This document shows positions 16,444 to 25,530 of a stretch of 64,000 bases of DNA, piece after piece. The position numbers were made by a program, and so were the translations under genes. The notes under the pieces are model-generated. The model was given only the letters and a program-made list of their open reading frames with translations, was not told the origin of the DNA and made no database searches. Within the stretch, counting starts at the first letter, position 1. Each line of letters starts with the position of its first letter. This stretch comes from Bradyrhizobium sp. cir1 (lineage in GTDB: Bacteria > Pseudomonadota > Alphaproteobacteria > Rhizobiales > Xanthobacteraceae): contig NZ_JACIHE010000019.1 of assembly GCF_014198245.1 (NCBI RefSeq), forward strand, positions 1-64,000, read 5' to 3'.

Positions 16444-16585
16444 GACGCCGGTCCTCGGCCGCGATGTATATAAAAAGCCGATAGCTGGTAAACCCTGCCT
16501 CGTCTGGCGCCCGATGCATCGATGCGCTATCAGCTCCGCGATTGCGTCTCGACACCAGTCGATGACCCCCTCAAGGAGCCCTCCG

Positions 16586-17494
16586 ATGCGTCTTCCCACC
16601 ATTCTTCTGGCCGTGACATGTCTTGCCGGCGCAGCTTCAGCCGAAGACCTCACCGGCACGCTCCAGAAGGTGAAGGAGACCAGGAAGATCACGTTGGGCT
16701 ATCAGGAGGCCTCGGTCCCGTTCAGCTATCTCGACGGCAACCAGAAGCCGGTCGGCTTCGCCATGGACATCTGCCTCAGGATCGTCGATGCCGTGAAGAA
16801 GCAGCTCGGCATGCCCGACATTTCCGTCGAGACCCTCGCGGTGACATCGTCGAACCGCATCCCGCTGATGGTCAACGGCACGCTCGACTTGCATTGCTCG
16901 GCGACCACCAACAATGCCGACCGCCAGAAGCAGGTCGCCTTCACCAACACGCATTTCCTCAGCGCGACGCGGTTCGCGGCCAGGAAGGCGGCGAAGATCG
17001 CCACCATCGACGATCTCAAGGGCAAGGCGGTCACGGCGGTAGCCGGCTCGGTCAACCTGACGCAGCTCGCCAAGGTCAACACCGAGCGCAATCTCGGCAT
17101 CAACATCATGCCGGCCAAGGACCAGGCCGAGGCCTTCCTGCTGCTGGAGACCGACCGCGCCCAGGCCTACGCGCTCGACGACGTCCAGCTCGCCGTCGCG
17201 ATCGCGCGCTCGAAGGAGCCGCAGGCGTTCATGATCAGCGAGGAGACGTTCTCCAAGCCCGAGCCCTACGGCATCATGTTGCGGCGGGAGGATGCGCCGT
17301 TCAAGGCGCTGGCCGATCGCGCCACCGCAGAGCTCTATGCGAGCCCGGAGATCGAGGTGCTCTACAGGAAGTGGCTGGAATCGCCGACGCCGCCGAACGG
17401 CATCAACTACAACGTCCCAATGTCGCCGGCCCTGCGCAACGCCTTCAAGAAGCCGAGCTCGAGCGCAGATGCTGATGTCTACTCCACGAAATAG
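16586..17494 (+). CDS. Amino-acid-type ABC substrate-binding protein, orphan
   Basis: A 302-residue SBP_bac_3 family protein resembling glutamate/aspartate binding proteins (GltI type). It has a short signal peptide (MRLPTILLAVTCLAGAASA), the KITLGYQEASVPFSYLDGNQ opening block, GFAMDICLRIVDAVKKQLG, a small-domain segment MVNGTLDLHCSATTNNADR, and AVTAVAGS-like hinge residues. The start has AAGGAG seven bases upstream. No permease or ATPase is adjacent, so it either shares a transporter encoded elsewhere or acts in sensing. It is 142 bases from the amidohydrolase and may be a separate transcription unit. Confidence 0.88.
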   Translation: MRLPTILLAVTCLAGAASAEDLTGTLQKVKETRKITLGYQEASVPFSYLDGNQKPVGFAMDICLRIVDAVKKQLGMPDISVETLAVTSSNRIPLMVNGTLDLHCSATTNNADRQKQVAFTNTHFLSATRFAARKAAKIATIDDLKGKAVTAVAGSVNLTQLAKVNTERNLGINIMPAKDQAEAFLLLETDRAQAYALDDVQLAVAIARSKEPQAFMISEETFSKPEPYGIMLRREDAPFKALADRATAELYASPEIEVLYRKWLESPTPPNGINYNVPMSPALRNAFKKPSSSADADVYSTK

Positions 17495-17542
17495 CGATAT
17501 CGCGGCAGCGATCATCGCGCGCCGTCGTTGTCGATGCCCGGT

Positions 17543-17782
17543 CTATTTCGCGGGTTGAGCCTGCGTTGCCGCCGCGATCGGCGATGGTTTGATCGTGTAA
17601 ATCTCTTTGACGAAGAGATAAAAAAGAACCACCGCGGCGATCACGCAGACGCGATCAATGACGCCAATATCGGCGCACCACTGCTGCGCCGCGGCCTGTT
17701 TCCGGACGCGACGGTGGAGGTATTGGACTAACGCAGCGAGCAGATGATCGCGCTTGGCCTGGGGAAAACCGGCAACAAGCAT
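17543..17782 (-). CDS. Possible small single-helix membrane protein
   Basis: A 79-residue reading frame with one strongly hydrophobic segment near the C-terminus (DRVCVIAAVVLFYLFVKEIY) followed by a Pro/Ala/Gln-rich tail. No ribosome-binding site is seen at 17782, and the N-terminal half may not be translated. It lies in the 896-bp stretch 17495-18389 that has no long gene. Weak candidate, kept because three tiny membrane ORFs follow on the other strand. Confidence 0.3.
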   Translation of the reverse strand: MLVAGFPQAKRDHLLAALVQYLHRRVRKQAAAQQWCADIGVIDRVCVIAAVVLFYLFVKEIYTIKPSPIAAATQAQPAK

Positions 17783-17839
17783 TTCAATGCCAAATCGTAA
17801 GGCTAATCCTGACTCGCCTGTGTTGAGTCGGGGGACTGT

Positions 17840-17911
17840 ATGGGCGTTTGGTTTTTAGTCCTAGCAGCCTGTGTCGTCGGCGCGTTGCTCCTGTTGGCGT
17901 TCTGCCGATAG
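17840..17911 (+). CDS. Candidate 23-aa membrane microprotein
   Basis: ATG GGC GTT TGG... encodes MGVWFLVLAACVVGALLLLA, then FCR and a stop: a nearly pure transmembrane helix of 23 residues. GGGGGA lies five bases upstream of the ATG. It is too short to be supported by length or codon statistics; the case is the ribosome-binding site, the helix and two similar ORFs just downstream. Confidence 0.35.
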   Translation: MGVWFLVLAACVVGALLLLAFCR

Positions 17912-18032
17912 CGCCGATAGCAGATGCAATTGTTGCTGCAAAGCATCAGCGAGCCGCGGAATAGCGGTTCCAGGCCGATGGTTTTTGACTGTGCATGGAT
18001 GAACGCGTTCACTTCCGGGACCGGAGGCGGAC

Positions 18033-18113
18033 GTGAGCTGGTTGTTTGTGTTTCTCCTTGCCGCAAGCGCAGTCGTTCTGATCGTCCATGCGATTGACGC
18101 GATGCGCTCTTGA
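18033..18113 (+). CDS. Candidate 26-aa membrane microprotein with HAIDAMR end
   Basis: A GTG preceded by GGAGGCGG starts a 26-residue peptide: MSWLFVFLLAASAVVLIVH then AIDAMRS. It is one hydrophobic helix followed by the short polar end HAIDAMR. The 30-residue ORF at 27263-27355 ends its helix with HALDAYR, so the two look like members of one tiny membrane-protein family. The GTG overlaps the TGA of a 13-codon ORF (17995-18036). Confidence 0.45.
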   Translation: MSWLFVFLLAASAVVLIVHAIDAMRS

Positions 18114-18237
18114 TACGGCCTGCGATTCGGTTTCGTCGGTAGCTTGGTAAGCGCCGAAAATGTTCCGAGGCGGGCGAGCGTCAATTTGAGGAACCTGGCC
18201 TGCGGGCCAAGGTTGTCACAGCAGGAGGAATACGATC

Positions 18238-18342
18238 ATGCTTGCGTTCTATCTGCCGTTCATCATTTTCGGAGCAATGCTCGAAGCGATTTCGAATCAG
18301 AATGTATCCGCGCCCATCGAGGAGCCGCCGAGCTTCGACTAA
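18238..18342 (+). CDS. Candidate 34-aa small protein
   Basis: The sequence after AGGAGG and an eight-base spacer starts MLAFYLPFIIFGAMLEAISN and continues 14 residues to an acidic, Pro-rich end (PIEEPPSFD). It has an amphipathic-to-hydrophobic N-terminal helix and a charged tail. The very good ribosome-binding site and high third-position GC support translation. It is the third tiny ORF in the 17.8-18.35 kb stretch on the + strand. I do not recognise a family. Confidence 0.5.
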   Translation: MLAFYLPFIIFGAMLEAISNQNVSAPIEEPPSFD

Positions 18343-18389
18343 CGCCGATCCTGTTGCGCAGTCTCTAGTACCGACGCGCCAGCGTTGGC

Positions 18390-19601
18390 TTAGACGTTCG
18401 AGTATTTCCTCAGCTCGAACCTCGCGATCTGGTTCCGGTGCACCTCGTCCGGTCCGTCGGCAAGGCGCAGAAGCCGTGCCGTCGCATAAGCCTGCGTCAA
18501 GCCGAAATCATTCGATGTGCCGCCACCACCGTGCGCCTGGATCGCCCAGTCGATGATCTGGCAGGCCATGTTGGGCACGGCGACCTTGATCATCGCGATC
18601 TCGGCTTTCGCCACCTTGTTGCCGACCGTGTCCATGGCATAGGCGGCGTTCAGCGTCAGCAGCCGGGCCTGCTCGATCATGATGCGGGCTTCCGCGATGC
18701 GCTCCTGCGTCACCGTCTGCTCGGAGACGGGCTTGCCGAAGGCGATGCGGCTGCGGACGCGGCGGCACATCTTTTCCAGCGTGCGCTCGGCAAGGCCAAT
18801 CAGGCGCATGCAGTGGTGGATGCGGCCCGGGCCGAGGCGGCCCTGTGCGATCTCGAAACCGCGACCTTCGCCGAGCAGCATGTTTTCCCTGGGCACGCGC
18901 ACATTGGTGAATACCACTTCTGAAGCGCGGTCAGGCACGCCGTAGAAGCCGAACACGGGCAGGGGCCGCTTGACCTCGATGCCGGGCGTGTCCATCGGCA
19001 CCAGGATCATGGATTGCTGCTTGTGGCGATCCGGATTGTTAGGATCGGTCTTGCCCATGAAGATGCAGATCTTGCAGCGCGGATCGGTCGCGTTGGTCGT
19101 GTACCATTTGCGCCCGTTGATGACGTAATGATCGCTGTCGCGCACGATCGAGCTTTCGATGTTGGTCGCATCCGACGACGCCACGGCCGGCTCGGTCATG
19201 GCGAAGCAGGAGCGGATTTCGCCCGCGAGCAGCGGCTTCAGCCAGCGCTCCTTGTCCTTCTCGGAGCCGTAGCGCTCCAGCACCTCCATGTTGCCGGTGT
19301 CAGGCGCGGAGCAGTTGAACACTTCGGGCGCCAGATGCGATCGGCCCATCACCTCGCAGAGCGGGGCATATTCCAGATTGGTGAGCCCGGCGCCGTGGCT
19401 GGACTCCGGCAGGAACAGATTCCAGAGGCCTTCAGCGCGGGCCAGCGGCTTCAGCTCCTCGACGACGGGATAGACCTTCCATGGACCGAGCTCCTCCGCC
19501 TCGCGATAGATGCGCTCCTCGTTCGGATAGATGTGGCGGTCCATGAAGCTCTCGAGCTTGCGCTTGAGCTCGACGACTTTGGGCGACATCGGATAGAGCA
19601 T
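18390..19601 (-). CDS. Acyl-CoA dehydrogenase
   Basis: A 403-residue FAD-dependent acyl-CoA dehydrogenase, catalysing alpha-beta dehydrogenation of an acyl-CoA. It shows the N-terminal helical domain, the flavin and substrate strand block [20 protein letters not shown] near residues 125-145, [15 protein letters not shown]-like segments and the C-terminal helical bundle with [20 protein letters not shown] (FAD-binding, residues about 355-375) and [20 protein letters not shown]. The start at 19601 has AAGGAG seven bases upstream; 37 upstream open codons overlap a dispersed repeat and are excluded. The type resembles ACAD10/11-like enzymes with a long N-terminus. It is near an acyl-CoA ligase (20954-22579) but separated by the GH172 gene. 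Confidence 0.9.
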   Translation of the reverse strand: MLYPMSPKVVELKRKLESFMDRHIYPNEERIYREAEELGPWKVYPVVEELKPLARAEGLWNLFLPESSHGAGLTNLEYAPLCEVMGRSHLAPEVFNCSAPDTGNMEVLERYGSEKDKERWLKPLLAGEIRSCFAMTEPAVASSDATNIESSIVRDSDHYVINGRKWYTTNATDPRCKICIFMGKTDPNNPDRHKQQSMILVPMDTPGIEVKRPLPVFGFYGVPDRASEVVFTNVRVPRENMLLGEGRGFEIAQGRLGPGRIHHCMRLIGLAERTLEKMCRRVRSRIAFGKPVSEQTVTQERIAEARIMIEQARLLTLNAAYAMDTVGNKVAKAEIAMIKVAVPNMACQIIDWAIQAHGGGGTSNDFGLTQAYATARLLRLADGPDEVHRNQIARFELRKYSNV

Positions 19602-19634
19602 CTCTGGTCTCCTTGATCGAACCGCAGCCGCGCC

Positions 19635-19685
19635 TAGAGCATGATCCGGAAAAGTGCGCAGCGGTTTTCCGAAAAGATCATGCTC
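19635..19685. repeat. Dispersed palindromic repeat, short form
   Basis: GAGCATGATC (19637-19646) and its exact reverse complement GATCATGCTC (19676-19685) bracket GGAAAAGTGCGCAGCGG and TTTTCCGAAAA. A second, longer copy is at 27174-27245. The element lies between the ACAD start and the GH172 gene. Confidence 0.8.
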
Positions 19686-19734
19686 AAACAACAACCTAAG
19701 GCGCGATGACAATTCGTCCTAATCTCATCGCGCT

Positions 19735-20853
19735 TTAGGCGATTTCCAAATAGTCCGGCCCGGGCAGCGCCGGGAAGGGCGCCGTCGGCAGTGTCTGGTA
19801 CCAGAACGCGACCGAGGCGATGTCGTCCTGCAATGGAAGATATTTTCCGTCGCTCGCGCCGGGCAGCCAGCCCAGCGCCTGGATCGTCACGCGAAGATCG
19901 CTTCGGAAGCGCACGGGATCGGGGATGTGCCAGCGGTAGAGACCAAAGCGCTGCTGCGATCGGTAGACGCTGTCGGGCCGGATCACCTGCGGCAGGCCGG
20001 CATAGGGCGTGGTGAATTCCTGATAGCGCGATTGCTGGAAGGGAGCCTGGCCGGAATGGGCGACATAGGGATCGAAATTATAGGCGCCGCAAAAATAGTC
20101 CTCGGTGCCGGTGCCGCAGATGGTCGGGAATGCGCCGTCACCGTCGATGAAGAATTTGATCTCGCCTTCGCCCCACCAGCCGTTGTTGTGGACACCCCAG
20201 GCCATGTAGGTCCCGACGTAGTGGCCTGCGCCCCTGACGTCATCGAGGATGGTGTAGACGTCCTTGTAGGGCAGCGGATTGGTGCGCCGGAACTGCGCAT
20301 GGAAATAGGCGCAGTCCTCGGGCACGTCGGTCAGCGTGTAGTTGATCTGGTAGTAGATCGTGATCTGCTCCTCGCTGCGGTTCTCCAGCGTGAAGCGCGC
20401 GCGTTTGCGGAACGGCATCTCCCAGTAGCAGTTGAAGGCGCGGCCGGGATTGACGCAGACTGCGAGCGAGGAGACCTGCGCGAACTCCTCCCACCCGCAG
20501 GCGAAGAAATCGCCGGCCGGACATTCCACGCTGGGCTGCTGCTGGTCGTCCCAGTACACGCGCAGGATCGAATGGCGCAGGCGTCCGCGCGCCAGCGTCA
20601 TCCAGATCTGCTGGATCGCGCCCTGGCCCTCGATGTCGGCGAGCGTGAACGTCGCGCCCGGTTCGATGACCACGTAAGGAGAGACCTTCCAGCCCTGGCC
20701 GAGATCGCGGGCCTGACGCGCGGCGGGGCCGTCGACGGACATGCCGCCCTTGCCCTTCTCGCCGGTGAAGTTCTCCGGGCTGATCGAGCGCGTCAGCGCG
20801 TTCGACAAGCGCGACAGATTGCCGAGATGCATGCCCAATCCGGAAAACGTCAT
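19735..20853 (-). CDS. Glycoside hydrolase family 172 (DUF2961) protein
   Basis: A 372-residue protein of the DUF2961 family, now glycoside hydrolase family 172, whose characterised members act on difructose dianhydrides or alpha-fructofuranosides and other furanosides. Recognisable blocks are SPENFTGEKGKGGM near the N-terminus, the AGDFFACGWEEF segment, GTYMAWGVHNNGWWGEGEIK followed by FFIDGDGAFPTICGTGTEDY (catalytic-acid region near residues 210-250), and FCGAYNFDPYV. Two Glu residues in the GEGEIK and GTEDYF segments are the probable catalytic acids by analogy. There is no signal peptide, so it appears cytoplasmic. No sugar transporter is nearby; it is flanked by fatty-acid genes, which is an odd context. 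Confidence 0.82.
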   Translation of the reverse strand: MTFSGLGMHLGNLSRLSNALTRSISPENFTGEKGKGGMSVDGPAARQARDLGQGWKVSPYVVIEPGATFTLADIEGQGAIQQIWMTLARGRLRHSILRVYWDDQQQPSVECPAGDFFACGWEEFAQVSSLAVCVNPGRAFNCYWEMPFRKRARFTLENRSEEQITIYYQINYTLTDVPEDCAYFHAQFRRTNPLPYKDVYTILDDVRGAGHYVGTYMAWGVHNNGWWGEGEIKFFIDGDGAFPTICGTGTEDYFCGAYNFDPYVAHSGQAPFQQSRYQEFTTPYAGLPQVIRPDSVYRSQQRFGLYRWHIPDPVRFRSDLRVTIQALGWLPGASDGKYLPLQDDIASVAFWYQTLPTAPFPALPGPDYLEIA

Positions 20854-20953
20854 GATGTCCTCGATCCAAGGTGAGCGAGGCCTCGGTATATCGCTCCCGA
20901 ATTGACCAAAAGATGAAGACCGCGCACGGAATTGTCCGCACGCGATCGTTCCG

Positions 20954-22579
20954 TCATGCGACGCGATATTCCCTAAATTTCTCGCGCAGCGCCGATTTCA
21001 ACACCTTGCCGGTGCCGGTCATCGGGAATTCGTCGAGGAATTCGACGGCGTCGGGCAGCCACCAGCTCGCGATCTTCGGCCGCATGTGCTCGAGCAGCGT
21101 CTTGCTGTCGACGGTCGCGCCCTTCTTGCGGACGACAAGGAGCAGGGGACGCTCCTGCCATTTCTCATGCGCGATGGCGACGACGGCAGCCTGCAGCACG
21201 TCGGGATGCGACAAGGCGATATCCTCGAGCTGGATCGAGGAGATCCATTCGCCGCCGGACTTGATCACGTCCTTGGAGCGATCGGTGAGCGTGACGTGGC
21301 CTTGGCTGTCGATCACGGCCATGTCGCCGGTGATCAGCCAGCCGTCGCGATCGAGGCCTTCCTCCAACTTCATGTAGCCGGAGGCGACCCAGGGGCCGCG
21401 GGCACGCAAATGGCCGACCGTCTTGCCGTCGCGCGGCAGCTCAGCGCCGGCGTCGTCGACGATGCGCAAATGCGTGCCGAAACAGGCGCGGCCGGAGACC
21501 TGACGTCGGTCGAACTTCTCCTTGTCGCTGAGATGCTCCGAGCCCGGCCGCAGGCCCGGCATCGAGCAGCTCAGCGCCTCGGTCATGCCCCAGGCCTGGA
21601 TATAGTCGACATTGTACTCGCGCTTGAGCTTCTCGACCATGGCGCGCGGTGGAGCCGAGCCCGACGACAACGTCGCGCGCAAGGTCGAGAACTTGTTGCC
21701 GGTGCGTCCGAGCCAGTCGAGCAGGATCAGCCAGAAGCTCGGCACGCCCGCCGACAGCGTCACCTTCTCGCCTTCGAGCAGTTCGTAGAGCTTGTCGGGC
21801 TCGTAGTTGCGGCCGGGCAGCACCAGCTTGGAGCCGGTGTAGGGCGCGCTGAACGGCATGTTCCAGCCATTGCCGTGGAATAGCGGCGCCATCGGCATCA
21901 TCACTTCGCGCACGCCTTCGACATGGCCCGGCAGGAAGTCGAAATTGCAGCAGGTCATGGTCTGCAGGATCGCGGCGCGGTGCGAATAGATCACGCCCTT
22001 GGGATTGCCCGTCGTGCCCGAGGTGTAGCAGATCGTGGAGGCGGATTTCTCGTCGAACTCCGGCCAGGCGAAGCCGGCGTCGTTCTCGCGTCCGAGCAGA
22101 TCTTCGTAGCAATGCACGTTGGCAAGCCTCGTCTCCGGCATCCGCTCGCGCGAGGACATCACGACATAAGCTTCGACCGTCTTCAGCTGCGGCGCGATCG
22201 CTTCGACGATCGGCAGCGTGGCGCGGTCGATGAACAGCAGGCGGTCCTCGGCGTGGTTGATGATGTAGGCGAGCTGCTCGGGAAACAGCCTGGGATTGAC
22301 GGTGTGCAGCACGTAGCCCATCCCCGGTGCCGCATAGAACATCTCGAAATGCCGGTGCGTATTCCAGGCCAGCGTGCCGACGCGGTCGCCTTGATTCATG
22401 CCGAGCCGCTTTAAGGCCAGCGCCATGCGCTTGATGCGGGGATGGGCGTCGGCATAGGTATAGCGATGGATGTCGCCCTCGATCTCGCGCGCGACGATCT
22501 CCGCTTCGCCGTGATAATCGGCGGCATACTGGATCAGGCCGCCGATCAGCAGCGGCATGTCCATCATCAATCCCTGCAT
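20954..22579 (-). CDS. Fatty-acid/acyl-CoA ligase (AMP-binding)
   Basis: A 541-residue ANL-superfamily ligase that would activate a carboxylic acid to its CoA thioester through an acyl-AMP. Motifs in order: ICYTSGTTGNPKGVIYSH (P-loop, residues about 183-200), QAWGMTEA, WLITGDMAVID, the hinge TDRSKDVIKSGGEWISS, and the C-terminal catalytic Lys in MTGTGKVLK. A strong GGAGGAG precedes the ATG. The protein belongs to the medium/long-chain ligase group common in rhizobia. It could supply CoA esters to the acyl-CoA dehydrogenase at 18390, although the GH172 gene lies between them. Confidence 0.9.
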   Translation of the reverse strand: MQGLMMDMPLLIGGLIQYAADYHGEAEIVAREIEGDIHRYTYADAHPRIKRMALALKRLGMNQGDRVGTLAWNTHRHFEMFYAAPGMGYVLHTVNPRLFPEQLAYIINHAEDRLLFIDRATLPIVEAIAPQLKTVEAYVVMSSRERMPETRLANVHCYEDLLGRENDAGFAWPEFDEKSASTICYTSGTTGNPKGVIYSHRAAILQTMTCCNFDFLPGHVEGVREVMMPMAPLFHGNGWNMPFSAPYTGSKLVLPGRNYEPDKLYELLEGEKVTLSAGVPSFWLILLDWLGRTGNKFSTLRATLSSGSAPPRAMVEKLKREYNVDYIQAWGMTEALSCSMPGLRPGSEHLSDKEKFDRRQVSGRACFGTHLRIVDDAGAELPRDGKTVGHLRARGPWVASGYMKLEEGLDRDGWLITGDMAVIDSQGHVTLTDRSKDVIKSGGEWISSIQLEDIALSHPDVLQAAVVAIAHEKWQERPLLLVVRKKGATVDSKTLLEHMRPKIASWWLPDAVEFLDEFPMTGTGKVLKSALREKFREYRVA

Positions 22580-22755
22580 GGTCTCCTCCGGATTGCCACG
22601 TCGTTGCGTGGCGTAGGCTTGTGATTTGCGCTTGAACGTAGCGGAACGTCACGCGGCGTTCACGCAAAAAACAGCGGACGTGATTGCGTGCGTCACTTTT
22701 TCGGGGCTAATTTGCGGTGAGCTGCCGGCGAAGCAGCATCCCGTGGAGGAAATGA

Positions 22756-24600
22756 ATGTCAGCGGAAAGACACAAGACCGGTACAGCCGGCGCAGCTACG
22801 GTTGACGTTTCCGCACTCCGTGCGCGCTATCGCGACGAGCGCGACCGCCGTCTGCGCGCCGAGGGCAAGGCGCAGTATGTCGAGGTCGCAGGCGAATTCG
22901 GCCGCTACCTCGACGATCCCTGGGCCGATCCCGGCTTTGCGCGCGAGGCGGTCAGCGAACAGACTGAAGTCCTGATCGTCGGCGGCGGCTTTGGCGGGCT
23001 GCTCTGTGGTGCCCGTCTGCGCGAAGCAGGCATCGCGGATTTTCGTATCGTGGAAAAGGCCGCCGATTTCGGCGGTACCTGGTACTGGAATCGCTATCCG
23101 GGAGCTGCCTGCGATACCGAGAGCTATATCTATCTGCCGCTGCTGGAAGAGACCGGCTACATGCCGGTGCGAAAGTATGCGCGGGCGCCGGAGATCTACG
23201 AGCACTCGCGCCGCATCGGCCGCCACTTCTCGCTCTATGAGCGCGCGCTGTTTCAGACCGTCATCTCGCGCATGGAATGGCAGGAGCAGGAGGCGCGCTG
23301 GCTGGTCGAGACCGATCGCGGCGACCGCATCCGCGCGCGCTTCGTCATCCTGGCCGGCGGTCCGCTGAGCCGCCCGAAGCTGCCGGGCATTCCCGGCATC
23401 GAGACGTTTAGAGGCCACAGCTTCCACACCAGCCGCTGGGATTACGCCTACACCGGCGGCACGGCCGAAGGCGGCCTCACCGGCCTTGCTGACAAGCGCG
23501 TCGGCATCATCGGCACCGGCGCCACCGCCGTGCAATGCGTGCCGCATCTCGGCCGCTCGGCGAAGGAGCTCTATGTCTTCCAGCGCACGCCCTCGGCGAT
23601 CGGTGTGCGCGACGACCGGCCGACGGATCAAGCCTGGGTGCAGGGCCTCAAGCCCGGCTGGCAGCGCGAGCGCATGGACAATTTCACCGCCGTGATCTCG
23701 GGTGAGCCGTTCGAACAGGACTTGGTGCAGGACGGCTGGACTGGCCTTCTCGGCGAGATCCTGCTGGCGCCGCGCCGGCAACCGCAGCCGGTGAGCTCGA
23801 TGGAGGAGGCGCTGAAGGTCATCGAGCAGGCCGACTACCGCAAGATGGAGGAGATCCGTGCCCGCGTGGACGCCGTGGTGAAGGATGAAGCAGCCGCGGC
23901 CGCGCTAAAACCCTGGTACAAGGCGTTCTGCAAGCGGCCGTGCTTCCACGACGAATATCTCGACACTTTTAATCAACCCAACGTGCATCTCGTCGACACC
24001 AGAGGGCAAGGCGTCGAATGCATCACGGAGAATGCCGTTGTCGTCGACGGCAAGACTTATGGGCTCGACTGCCTGATCTATGCCAGCGGCTTCGAGGTCG
24101 GCACCGACTATGCGCGGCGGATGGGCTTCGAGGTCTATGGCCGCGACGGCATTAGCCTGTCCGAGCGTTGGCGCGATGGCGTCAAGACCATGCACGGTTT
24201 CTACAGCCGCGGCTTTCCGAACTGCTTCCTGATCGTGACAGTGCAGGCCGGCCAGAGCGCCAACTTCCCCCACATCATCGACGAGCAGTCGCAGCACATC
24301 GCCTATGTCATCGATCAGGCGCGCAAGCGCGGCGCGAGGACGTTGGAGCCGACCCTCCAGGCCGAGGACGCCTGGGTGGACGAGGTCGTGAAGGCCGCGA
24401 TCGGCCGCCAGACCTATCTCGCCGAATGCACGCCCGGCTATTACAACAATGAAGGCGTGTTCGATCCGATTGCGGCGCGAAACAGCCAGTACTGGCGCGG
24501 GCCGGTGGCGTTCCTGCGGCTGCTCGACAGATGGCGCAAGGAGGGCAATCTGGACGGCCTGGAATTGACTTACCTGACCGCCGCGGAGGCCCGGGCTTGA
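22756..24600 (+). CDS. Baeyer-Villiger-type flavin monooxygenase
   Basis: A 614-residue FAD- and NADPH-dependent monooxygenase of the Baeyer-Villiger group. Visible motifs are the FAD site [17 protein letters not shown] near residues 74-90, [20 protein letters not shown], the Baeyer-Villiger fingerprint [13 protein letters not shown] near 218-230 (Asp where many members have Pro), and the NADPH site [12 protein letters not shown]. The long N-terminal extension (about 70 residues) is typical of larger family members such as the steroid and cyclic-ketone types. It is preceded by GTGGAGG. It overlaps the shikimate-dehydrogenase-like gene by the TTGA arrangement. It probably inserts oxygen into a ketone; the substrate is unknown. 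Confidence 0.88.
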   Translation: MSAERHKTGTAGAATVDVSALRARYRDERDRRLRAEGKAQYVEVAGEFGRYLDDPWADPGFAREAVSEQTEVLIVGGGFGGLLCGARLREAGIADFRIVEKAADFGGTWYWNRYPGAACDTESYIYLPLLEETGYMPVRKYARAPEIYEHSRRIGRHFSLYERALFQTVISRMEWQEQEARWLVETDRGDRIRARFVILAGGPLSRPKLPGIPGIETFRGHSFHTSRWDYAYTGGTAEGGLTGLADKRVGIIGTGATAVQCVPHLGRSAKELYVFQRTPSAIGVRDDRPTDQAWVQGLKPGWQRERMDNFTAVISGEPFEQDLVQDGWTGLLGEILLAPRRQPQPVSSMEEALKVIEQADYRKMEEIRARVDAVVKDEAAAAALKPWYKAFCKRPCFHDEYLDTFNQPNVHLVDTRGQGVECITENAVVVDGKTYGLDCLIYASGFEVGTDYARRMGFEVYGRDGISLSERWRDGVKTMHGFYSRGFPNCFLIVTVQAGQSANFPHIIDEQSQHIAYVIDQARKRGARTLEPTLQAEDAWVDEVVKAAIGRQTYLAECTPGYYNNEGVFDPIAARNSQYWRGPVAFLRLLDRWRKEGNLDGLELTYLTAAEARA

Positions 24601-25409
24601 GCGACATGATTCCGGCGCCAACAGGTGCCACGCGGCTCTACGTCATCGTCGGCGATCCCATCGCACAGGTGCGCTCACCGGCGGGCGTAAGCGCCGCCTT
24701 TGCCGCGCGCGGGCATGACGGCATGCTCGTGCCGGTTCAGGTGGCGTCAGGGGATTTGGCCGATTTTCTCTCCGTAGCAACGCGGCTGAAGAACCTCGAT
24801 GGCATCGTCGTGACCATCCCGCATAAATTCGCCTGCTACCAGGCTTGTGCGAGCGCGACGGAGCGCGCGCATTTCCTGCGCACCGTCAACCTGATGCGCC
24901 GGCGCCCCGACGGCGCATGGCATGGCGACATGGTGGACGGCCTGGGCTTCGTCGGCGCGGCGCGGGCGAAGGGGATCGATCCGCAGGGGACGCGGGCGCT
25001 GCTCGTCGGTGCGGGCGGTGCGGGCTCGGCGATCGCGCTTGAGCTGGTCGAGGCCGGCGTCCGCGAGCTTGCGATCCACGACAGTCTGGCCGAGCGCCGC
25101 GACGCACTGGTCGACCAGCTCAACAGGCTGGGCAAAGCGTCGGTGCGGACCGGCTCAGCGGACCCGGCCGGATTCGACTTCGTCGCCAATGCCACCCCCG
25201 CCGGAATGAAGGATGGCGACCCGCTGCCGGTCGACGTCGCGCGGCTTGCGCCCTCGACCTATTGCGGCTGCGTCATCACCAAGCCCGAAGTGTCACCGTT
25301 CATCGCAGCCGCCCGCAGGATCGGCTGCGTGACCGGGACCGGCACGGACATGTACCAGCAGCATCAGAGCATCATGGTGGATTTTCTGCTGGGAGCGGAG
25401 GGGGTGTAA
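24597..25409 (+). CDS. Shikimate/quinate dehydrogenase-like protein
   Basis: A 270-residue AroE-family NADP-binding protein. The substrate domain shows YVIVGDPIAQVRSP at the N-terminus, the active-site Lys region VVTIPHK (about residue 68) and an Asp in HGDMVDGLGFVGA; the Rossmann loop is VGAGGAGSAI, followed by ATPAGMKDGDPLP. The usual HSxSP shikimate-binding pattern is QVRSP here, so it may act on a different hydroxy acid. I chose the TTG at 24597 because GGAGG lies seven bases before it; the ATG at 24606 lies 16 bases from it, which is too far. The TTG overlaps the stop of the monooxygenase, so the two are translationally coupled and probably act in one pathway. Confidence 0.83.
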   Translation: MSDMIPAPTGATRLYVIVGDPIAQVRSPAGVSAAFAARGHDGMLVPVQVASGDLADFLSVATRLKNLDGIVVTIPHKFACYQACASATERAHFLRTVNLMRRRPDGAWHGDMVDGLGFVGAARAKGIDPQGTRALLVGAGGAGSAIALELVEAGVRELAIHDSLAERRDALVDQLNRLGKASVRTGSADPAGFDFVANATPAGMKDGDPLPVDVARLAPSTYCGCVITKPEVSPFIAAARRIGCVTGTGTDMYQQHQSIMVDFLLGAEGV

Positions 25410-25530
25410 GGCGCCGGTGTCAAGGGTCTTGCCTGGATTGATTGTATCTGTCGGGACTTGAGCGATTGCAGCGGGCGTAGGATCATGCGCTCGCACGAGC
25501 CGGTCGTGCATCCAGGGAGAGGAACGAGCA

